A stretch of 9,553 nt of DNA from Candidatus Phascolarctobacterium caballi. GTDB lineage: Bacteria; Bacillota; Negativicutes; Acidaminococcales; Acidaminococcaceae. Both the position numbers and the translations under genes were made by a program. Shown piece after piece: positions 5,235-9,553 of the stretch. Location: positions 1 through 9,553 of the forward strand of contig JAGHTS010000071.1 of assembly GCA_018065225.1 (NCBI GenBank). The letters are read 5' to 3'. How positions within the stretch are numbered: the stretch's first letter is position 1; the number at the start of each line of letters is the position of its first letter. A model generated the notes under the pieces. It had not been told where the DNA came from. It made no database searches and saw nothing but the letters and a program-made list of their open reading frames with translations.

Positions 5235-7735
5235 TGGACAAATTTTTAGTTATTGATGGCAGCAGTTTGATACACCGTGCATTTTTTGCATTGCCGCCCT
5301 TAACAAATAAAAAAGGGCAAAGTACAGGTGCGGTGTATGGTCTGTGTAATATGCTTTTACGGCTTTTGCAGGAGCAAAAACCCAAATATATGGCTGTGGC
5401 GTTCGATAAGAGTCGCCACAGTTTTCGTACGGCAATGTATGCTGATTATAAAGGGCAGCGTAAACCGACACCACCGGAGTTAAAAGAACAGTTTCCTTTG
5501 GCGATTGAATTGTTACAGGCATTGGGGATTCCGGCTTTGGAATTGTATGATTATGAGGCGGATGATATTATTGGCACATTTGCAGTAAAGTTGCCTGAGA
5601 CAACAGAAGTGTTAATTGTAACAGGCGACAGGGATGAATTGCAGTTGGTAGATGACAGAACTAAAGTGCTTTTCACAAAAAAAGGGATTACTGATTTGGT
5701 CGTCTATGATGAGGTGGAATTTGCCAAAGAATATGAAGGGTTAAAACCGAAACAGATTATTGACTTAAAAGGATTGATGGGGGATGCATCAGATAATATT
5801 CCGGGTGTGGCTGGTGTAGGACCAAAGAGCGCATTAAAACTTATTAAAGAATATGCCAGTGTGGAAAATGTTTTGGAACATGCGACAGAAGTTAATGGCA
5901 ATTCTTTGCAAGAAAAATTAGTTAAGTATAAAGAATCGGCATTGTTGTCTAAAAAATTGGCAACCATTTGCACGGATGTACCTATTGATTTAAATTTGGC
6001 AAGTTATACATTGCAACCTTTGAAGGAACAAGCACAACAAAAATTGGCAGAACTGGAATTTAAGAATATGTATGACAGATTTGCTGACGTGTTAGGCGGG
6101 GAAAACCCTACGGATAATTTGTTTGATATTTTTTCAGTTGATAAAGAAATAATTACTAACCCGACAGAATTTTTTGCAAATTTAAACGATGGGGTATTGT
6201 TTGCTGTTACAGAAAAAGGATTAATACCACAACTTGATTTTGGTGAAGTAGAGTTTTTTGCTGATGGCAGGCATTATGTTTTGGAAAATATTTGTCCTGA
6301 ATTTTTGATGTGGTTGGGCAGTACCAAAAAGAAAGTTGTTGCTGACAGCAAACCCTTATATCGTATTGCCTTGTCACAAAATATAGTTGTGCAAAATGTG
6401 ACGGACGATATTTCTTTATTGGCGTATTTGGATAATCCTGGCAAAGAGTTTGACGGAGATTTATTTACAAGTTATGTGGATTTGAAGGCAAGAATAATTG
6501 AACGAGGAATGGATAAACTTTATCATGAGATTGAATTGCCTTTGACTAAAGTTTTGGCAAAAATGGAACTTCAGGGAATTTATCCCAATATTAATTTGTT
6601 GGCAGATAAGGGAGCTGAACTCACAAGCCGTATTGCTAAATTGGAAGAAACTGCTGTGGAACAGGCAGGTGTGGAATTTAATTTGAAATCACCTAAACAA
6701 TTAGGACAAATTCTTTTTGAAAAATTGCAGTTGCCAGCCCCCAAGAAAACAAAAACCGGATACAGTACGGGTGTAAATGTGTTGGAAGAATTGCGGAATG
6801 CTCATCCTTTGGTAGAAACAGTTTTGGAACATCGTAAATTAACAAAATTGTTTAGTACTTATATTGAAGGATTAGGGGCATTGGTAAATAAGAATACAGG
6901 ACGTATTCATACACATTTTCAACAAAATGTGACACAGACAGGGCGTTTGTCAAGTGTTAATCCTAATTTGCAAAACATTCCTACAAGAACAGCAGAAGGT
7001 CGGCTCATCAGACGTATTTTTGAACCTGGCAAAGGTTATATTTCTTTTATGAGCAGTGATTATTCACAAGTTGAATTGAGGATATTGGCTGCTATTGCCA
7101 AAGACGAAGTGTTGTTAGATTCATTTGCCAAAGGAGAGGACATTCATTCCCGTACAGCGGCAGAAGTTTTTGGCATACCACAGGAACAGGTTACATCAGA
7201 AATGCGTAGTAGGGCAAAGGCAGTTAATTTTGGAATAGCTTATGGAATTAGTGATTTTGGTTTGGCTGCACAATTGAAAATTGGACGCAAAGAGGCGGCT
7301 AGTTATATTGAAAGTTATTTGTCACGGTATCAAGGTGTAGCTAAATATATGCAAGATATTATTCTCAAAGCAAAACAGCAGGGATATGTGGAAACTTTGT
7401 TGGGACGAAGGCGGTATTTACCGGATATAAATGCAAAAAATTTTGCGTTGCGGAGTTTTGCTGAACGGACCGCAATTAATACACCAATACAGGGTACAGC
7501 GGCAGATATTATGAAATTAGCAATGATAAAAGTTGATAAAATATTATGTGAACATAATTTACAGAGCAAGATTTTGTTGCAGGTGCATGATGAGTTATTG
7601 GTAGAAATTGTGAAAGGTGAAGAAAATATAGTGGCAGAATTAGTTAAAAATGCTATGGAAACTGCTTATGATTTAGGCAGTGTAAAATTATTTGCAGAAA
7701 TACATTTTGGAACAAATTGGGCGGATGCCAAGTAA
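5234..7735 (+). CDS. polA: DNA polymerase I (5' nuclease and polymerase; proofreading domain degenerate)
   Basis: PolA removes RNA primers and fills gaps during lagging-strand synthesis and excision repair. It has 833 residues, about the size of Taq polymerase (832) and shorter than E. coli PolA (928). Residues 1-285 are the 5' nuclease, with acidic metal ligands in VIDGS (Asp8), YEADD (Glu108, Asp110, Asp111), TGDRD (Asp132, Asp134) and MGDASDNIPG (Asp184, Asp187), plus the helix-hairpin-helix GVAGVGPKSA. Residues about 300-425 are a shrunken 3'-5' exonuclease-like domain that lacks the catalytic acidic residues. Residues 430-833 are the polymerase: motif A SSDYSQVELR (Asp609), motif B with Arg658, Lys662, Phe666 and Tyr670, and motif C QVHDE (Asp786, Glu787). 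The ATG overlaps the previous stop (TAATG), and no clear ribosome binding site precedes it. mutM follows after 13 nt. Confidence 0.97.
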   Translation: MDKFLVIDGSSLIHRAFFALPPLTNKKGQSTGAVYGLCNMLLRLLQEQKPKYMAVAFDKSRHSFRTAMYADYKGQRKPTPPELKEQFPLAIELLQALGIPALELYDYEADDIIGTFAVKLPETTEVLIVTGDRDELQLVDDRTKVLFTKKGITDLVVYDEVEFAKEYEGLKPKQIIDLKGLMGDASDNIPGVAGVGPKSALKLIKEYASVENVLEHATEVNGNSLQEKLVKYKESALLSKKLATICTDVPIDLNLASYTLQPLKEQAQQKLAELEFKNMYDRFADVLGGENPTDNLFDIFSVDKEIITNPTEFFANLNDGVLFAVTEKGLIPQLDFGEVEFFADGRHYVLENICPEFLMWLGSTKKKVVADSKPLYRIALSQNIVVQNVTDDISLLAYLDNPGKEFDGDLFTSYVDLKARIIERGMDKLYHEIELPLTKVLAKMELQGIYPNINLLADKGAELTSRIAKLEETAVEQAGVEFNLKSPKQLGQILFEKLQLPAPKKTKTGYSTGVNVLEELRNAHPLVETVLEHRKLTKLFSTYIEGLGALVNKNTGRIHTHFQQNVTQTGRLSSVNPNLQNIPTRTAEGRLIRRIFEPGKGYISFMSSDYSQVELRILAAIAKDEVLLDSFAKGEDIHSRTAAEVFGIPQEQVTSEMRSRAKAVNFGIAYGISDFGLAAQLKIGRKEAASYIESYLSRYQGVAKYMQDIILKAKQQGYVETLLGRRRYLPDINAKNFALRSFAERTAINTPIQGTAADIMKLAMIKVDKILCEHNLQSKILLQVHDELLVEIVKGEENIVAELVKNAMETAYDLGSVKLFAEIHFGTNWADAK

Positions 7736-7751
7736 GAGGTGATAATTTATG
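7736..7751 (+). promoter_or_regulatory. Strong ribosome binding site of mutM
   Basis: GAGGTGAT at 7736-7743 directly follows the polA stop codon and matches eight consecutive bases of the 16S anti-Shine-Dalgarno complement. ATG 7749 lies 5 nt after it. This is the strongest ribosome binding site in the window, so mutM translation need not depend on polA. Confidence 0.85.
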
Positions 7752-8561
7752 CCCGAATTGCCGGAAGTGGAACAGGTTAAAAAAACATTAGCACCTTATA
7801 TTGAAGGTAAAATAATAAAGAATGTAGAAGTTAGATTGGCACATTTGATTCAATATCCAGCAGTTGATTTGTTTGTAAAAAAATTAAAAGGCCGGATGAT
7901 ACAGACAATCAATAGAAGGGGTAAGTATTTGTTGTTGCAGTTGGATAAGGGGGTACTGATTGTTCATTTGCGGATGACAGGAGCATTGTTGGCAACGCGT
8001 AATAGTGCAGAGCCGCCTTATGCAAAAATAAAATTTTCATTAACAGATAATATTGTTATGTGGTTTACAGATATTCGTGCTTTTGGCACACTTTATTATG
8101 TTGATGATGATTTTGTTGTAAAAGGATTGGCTGCTTTGGGTCCGGAACCATTGACGAAAGGTTTATCGTTGGAATATTTGTTCCCTTTGGTTACAAAATC
8201 TAAAAAGGCAATAAAAACATTTATTCTTGATCAAAACGTTATTGCAGGATTAGGGAATATTTATGCTGATGAGGCATTGGCAGAGGCAGGTATTGCACCT
8301 TTAAGATTGGCTTGTGATGTTACAAGAAAAGAATTAGCAGTTTTAATTAAAGCGATTAATAAAGTTATAGCACAGGGAATTAAAAATCATGGTACAACAT
8401 TTAGAGATTATAAGGATGGCGAAGGTAAGAAAGGGAATAATCAAAACTTTTTGGCGGTGTATGGCAGAGGGGGACAACCTTGTAAGAAATGCGGAGCAAT
8501 ATTAAATAAAATTAAAGTTGGCGGAAGAGGAACAGTTTATTGTCCAAAATGTCAAAAATAG
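7749..8561 (+). CDS. mutM: Formamidopyrimidine-DNA glycosylase (8-oxoguanine repair)
   Basis: MutM (Fpg) excises 8-oxoguanine and formamidopyrimidines opposite cytosine and nicks the abasic site, starting base excision repair. The 270 residues are the normal length. The N-terminal PELPEVE (2-8) carries the catalytic Pro2 and Glu3. Lys59 in RRGKY is the conserved phosphate-contacting lysine. Met76 in LRMTG, with Arg110 and Phe112 in DIRAFG, forms the DNA-intercalating triad; Ala111 replaces the Lys or Arg usually found between the last two. The helix-two-turn-helix region has GLGNIYADEAL (167-177). The C-terminal zinc finger has Cys245, Cys248, Cys265 and Cys268, with the conserved Arg260 in GGRGTVYC. 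The gene lies 13 nt behind polA, whose gap-filling acts downstream of MutM in the same repair pathway. Nei is excluded by the PELPEVE start and the GTTFRDY segment. Confidence 0.96.
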   Translation: MPELPEVEQVKKTLAPYIEGKIIKNVEVRLAHLIQYPAVDLFVKKLKGRMIQTINRRGKYLLLQLDKGVLIVHLRMTGALLATRNSAEPPYAKIKFSLTDNIVMWFTDIRAFGTLYYVDDDFVVKGLAALGPEPLTKGLSLEYLFPLVTKSKKAIKTFILDQNVIAGLGNIYADEALAEAGIAPLRLACDVTRKELAVLIKAINKVIAQGIKNHGTTFRDYKDGEGKKGNNQNFLAVYGRGGQPCKKCGAILNKIKVGGRGTVYCPKCQK

Positions 8562-8573
8562 TGGTCAGGTTTT

Positions 8574-8595
8574 AGGAGTAAAGATGAGAAATTAA
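8574..8595 (+). other. Ribosome binding site plus ATG with stop after three codons (possible gene stub)
   Basis: AGGAG at 8574-8578 stands 5 nt before ATG at 8584, and the frame reads Met-Arg-Asn-stop (TAA 8593-8595). It lies 12 nt after the mutM stop, the spacing of a next operon gene. In many Bacillota a coaE gene beginning M-x-x-I-G-L-T-G-G follows mutM, so this could be the surviving start of a deleted gene. A chance match or a minimal leader peptide cannot be excluded. Confidence 0.35.
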
Positions 8596-8607
8596 GGAAA
8601 AAGTTCC

Positions 8608-8657
8608 TATAAACAAGGAAGACGAACTTTATGTAAAGTTCGTCTTCCTTGTTTATA
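8608..8657. terminator. Perfect 24-bp inverted repeat, probable bidirectional terminator of mutM and the HD-GYP gene
   Basis: Positions 8608-8631 and 8634-8657 are exact reverse complements, 24 bp each, around a 2-nt centre (TG). As RNA this gives a stem of about 23 bp with a 4-nt loop. An outer 6-bp pair, TTAAGG (8592-8597) with CCTTAA (8665-8670), could extend it across an internal loop. The inner core is GACGAAC with GTTCGTC. The outer arm, read after the core on either strand, is T-rich (TTCCTTGTTTATA) and could act as an imperfect U-tract. Its place between two convergent genes suits a two-way terminator. The lack of a clean T-run makes a palindromic repeat element or a fold-back duplication possible alternatives. 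Confidence 0.6.
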
Positions 8658-8679
8658 CATTAAGCCTTAAAATATAGAT

Positions 8680-8700
8680 AAAAAAGGCAATTGCCATTTT
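8680..8700 (-). terminator. Weak A/T-flanked palindrome, possible terminator of the HD-GYP gene
   Basis: GGCAATTGCC (8686-8695) is a perfect palindrome flanked by A-runs on the left and ATTTT on the right. Read on the - strand, a GGC/GCC stem with an AATT loop, extended by A-T pairs around a bulge, is followed by six T (8685-8680). It lies downstream of the HD-GYP stop. The GC part of the stem is only 3 bp, so termination would be weak. Confidence 0.25.
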
Positions 8701-8830
8701 GATTGTGGATTAATTAAATAGAGTTGTGACAATGCAGACTTGTCTAACAAAATTTATTGTAGTTGACCTTAATGTTGATAGAGTAGTTTTAACTTATGAG
8801 GGTAATGTTTGTTAGGTTTTTAGAGGGACT

Positions 8831-9439
8831 CTATTCTTTCTTCTTTGTTTTGTTTAGCGTTTCTAAAAATGCCTTAACTACTTCGGGATCAAAACAAGTA
8901 CCCATTTTGTTTTTTAGTTCCTTTAATCCTTTTTCTATATCTTGTTTGTAATTTTGTGTACAGGGATTAATATATCTGTCATAATAATCTGCTACTGCAA
9001 TTATTCTTGCACCTAAAGGTATGTTTGCACCTTTAAGATGTTTGGGATAACCGGTGCCATTCCAACATTCGTGGTGACTGCGAATTATACTTATAATATT
9101 ACCAAACTCTGGCAAGTTTTCAAGCATAGCAGCTCCGGCGGCAGCATGGCGTCTGTATAAAGCGTTTTCCCTAACCGAAAGATAAGGATATTTATCTAAA
9201 ATATTGTTAGGTACAGATAAATCTCCGATATCATGCATTAAAGCACTCATTTTTATACAGCCGACCTCTTTTTTGTCCAATCCTAATTTGGCAGCAATAC
9301 CTGATGCATAGTTGGCAACTTGAACACTGTGTTTATATATGTAAGTATTTTTGGCATTTAACAGTTTTAGATAAAAATCGCAAACCTCTTTGGTTCGATC
9401 CTCTATAAGGAAATCTAAACTCTTGGGAATTGTTATCAT
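8831..9439 (-). CDS. Stand-alone HD-GYP domain protein (putative cyclic-di-GMP or related phosphodiesterase)
   Basis: HD-GYP proteins are metal-dependent phosphohydrolases; characterised members degrade cyclic-di-GMP or cGAMP. From ATG 9439 the protein has 202 residues, almost all of it the HD-GYP domain, with no receiver, PAS, membrane or signal segment. Metal-site residues are present: His37 (YKHSVQVA), His69-Asp70, His98 (RRHAAAG), His122-His123 in HHECWNGTGYP (the GYP at 130-132), and Asp151 in AVADYYD. The C-terminal MGTCFDPEVVKAF (179-191) is also typical. Two features differ from classic members: the HDIGK motif reads HDIGD (Asp73), and the segment after AVADYYD lacks the usual RPYR-like motif. 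It should be cytosolic. It is transcribed alone, convergent with mutM, so the context gives no hint of a partner. The fold assignment is firm; substrate and activity are not. Confidence 0.87.
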   Translation of the reverse strand: MITIPKSLDFLIEDRTKEVCDFYLKLLNAKNTYIYKHSVQVANYASGIAAKLGLDKKEVGCIKMSALMHDIGDLSVPNNILDKYPYLSVRENALYRRHAAAGAAMLENLPEFGNIISIIRSHHECWNGTGYPKHLKGANIPLGARIIAVADYYDRYINPCTQNYKQDIEKGLKELKNKMGTCFDPEVVKAFLETLNKTKKKE

Positions 9440-9448
9440 TTGAACCTC
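9440..9448 (-). promoter_or_regulatory. Ribosome binding site fixing the HD-GYP gene start
   Basis: On the - strand GAGG (9448-9445) is followed by 5 nt (TTCAA) and then ATG 9439. This favours a protein beginning MITIPKSL over a longer reading from a TTG at 9478, whose extra 13 codons lie across the predicted promoter and leader. Confidence 0.8.
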
Positions 9449-9468
9449 GAAAATTTTATAGTGGTAAA

Positions 9469-9497
9469 ATAATAGCAAAAAACATTTCTTTAATCAA
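9469..9497 (-). promoter_or_regulatory. Sigma-70 type promoter with extended -10 for the HD-GYP gene
   Basis: On the - strand the -35 box TTGATT (9497-9492) and the -10 box TATTAT (9474-9469) are separated by exactly 17 nt. The spacer ends in TGC, giving an extended -10 (TGC-TATTAT). Transcription would start near 9462, leaving a leader of about 22 nt that contains the ribosome binding site. This is the clearest promoter in the window. Confidence 0.65.
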
Positions 9498-9501
9498 GAA
9501 A
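9485..9501. repeat. Short inverted repeat over the -35 box, possible operator
   Basis: TTTCTT (9485-9490) and AAGAAA (9496-9501) are perfect inverted 6-bp arms around TAATC, and they cover the whole -35 box of the HD-GYP promoter. A dimeric regulator could bind here. In such AT-rich DNA a repeat of this size can also arise by chance. Confidence 0.3.
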
Positions 9502-9553
9502 AATAACAACAAAATTTTACAGTTGCAAAAAATAATATGTAACTATATAATTT

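Larger units (their letters stand above)
8562..8830. other. Convergent intergenic region, no supported gene
   Basis: These 269 bases separate mutM from the convergent HD-GYP gene. They contain the three-codon stub, the long inverted repeat and the weak palindrome listed separately. From about 8701 to 8830 I see only short, scattered inverted repeats: GACAA/TTGTC at 8728-8744, and CTAACAAA at 8744-8751 with TTTGTTAG at 8808-8815. The one small open frame there (8732-8815, 27 codons) has no ribosome binding site. The region could hold remains of lost sequence, but none is recognisable. Confidence 0.7.

Noticed and set aside
8732..8815. Small + strand frame of 27 codons beginning MQTCLTKF
   Set aside because: No ribosome binding site, no promoter and no recognisable family. 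Such a length is expected by chance in AT-rich intergenic DNA.
8821..8833. TAGAG-GGA-CTCTA hairpin at the HD-GYP stop codon as a terminator
   Set aside because: The stem is 5 bp with a 3-nt loop, and no T-run follows on the - strand, so it does not qualify.
9440..9478. TTG at 9478 as the HD-GYP gene start, adding 13 residues
   Set aside because: The added codons cover the predicted -10 box and leader, and no ribosome binding site precedes the TTG. ATG 9439 has GAGG 5 nt upstream.

Overview
The window reads as a piece of chromosome from a low-GC, anaerobic-type Bacillota. The features behind this guess are an LL-diaminopimelate aminotransferase (DapL) next to DapF, a bactofilin inside a housekeeping operon, a PolA with a decayed proofreading domain, and strong AGGAGG-type ribosome binding sites. 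Negativicutes would fit well, but nothing here proves that assignment.

Positions 53 to 8561 hold eight genes on the + strand, packed like one long operon: greA (transcript cleavage factor), lysS (lysyl-tRNA synthetase), a bactofilin, dapF and dapL (the last two steps to meso-diaminopimelate), a secreted protein with a lysine-rich tail, polA (DNA polymerase I) and mutM (8-oxoguanine DNA glycosylase). Most junctions are 15 nt or less, or overlap. The exception is a strong intrinsic terminator between the bactofilin gene and dapF. It suggests two transcription units, greA-lysS-bactofilin and dapF-dapL-secreted protein-polA-mutM, joined by read-through.

The genes fall into functional blocks: transcription and translation (greA, lysS), cell shape and wall precursor supply (bactofilin, dapF, dapL), an envelope protein of unknown role, and DNA replication and repair (polA, mutM). 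DapL plus DapF turn tetrahydrodipicolinate into meso-diaminopimelate without succinylated or acetylated intermediates.

The operon ends at mutM. The next 269 bases (8562-8830) hold no convincing gene. They contain a ribosome binding site and ATG that stop after three codons, a perfect 24-bp inverted repeat with a 2-nt centre that probably serves as a bidirectional terminator, and a weaker palindrome. On the - strand a convergent gene (8831-9439) encodes a small stand-alone HD-GYP protein with its own good promoter (extended -10), overlapped by a short inverted repeat. Its leucine codon use differs sharply from that of mutM, most simply because it lies on the other replication strand.

I found no tRNA or rRNA genes, CRISPR array, insertion sequence or prophage gene. 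Most of the window is ordinary housekeeping DNA. The least explained parts are the lysine-tailed secreted protein, the intergenic palindrome with the three-codon stub, and the divergent HD-GYP protein.
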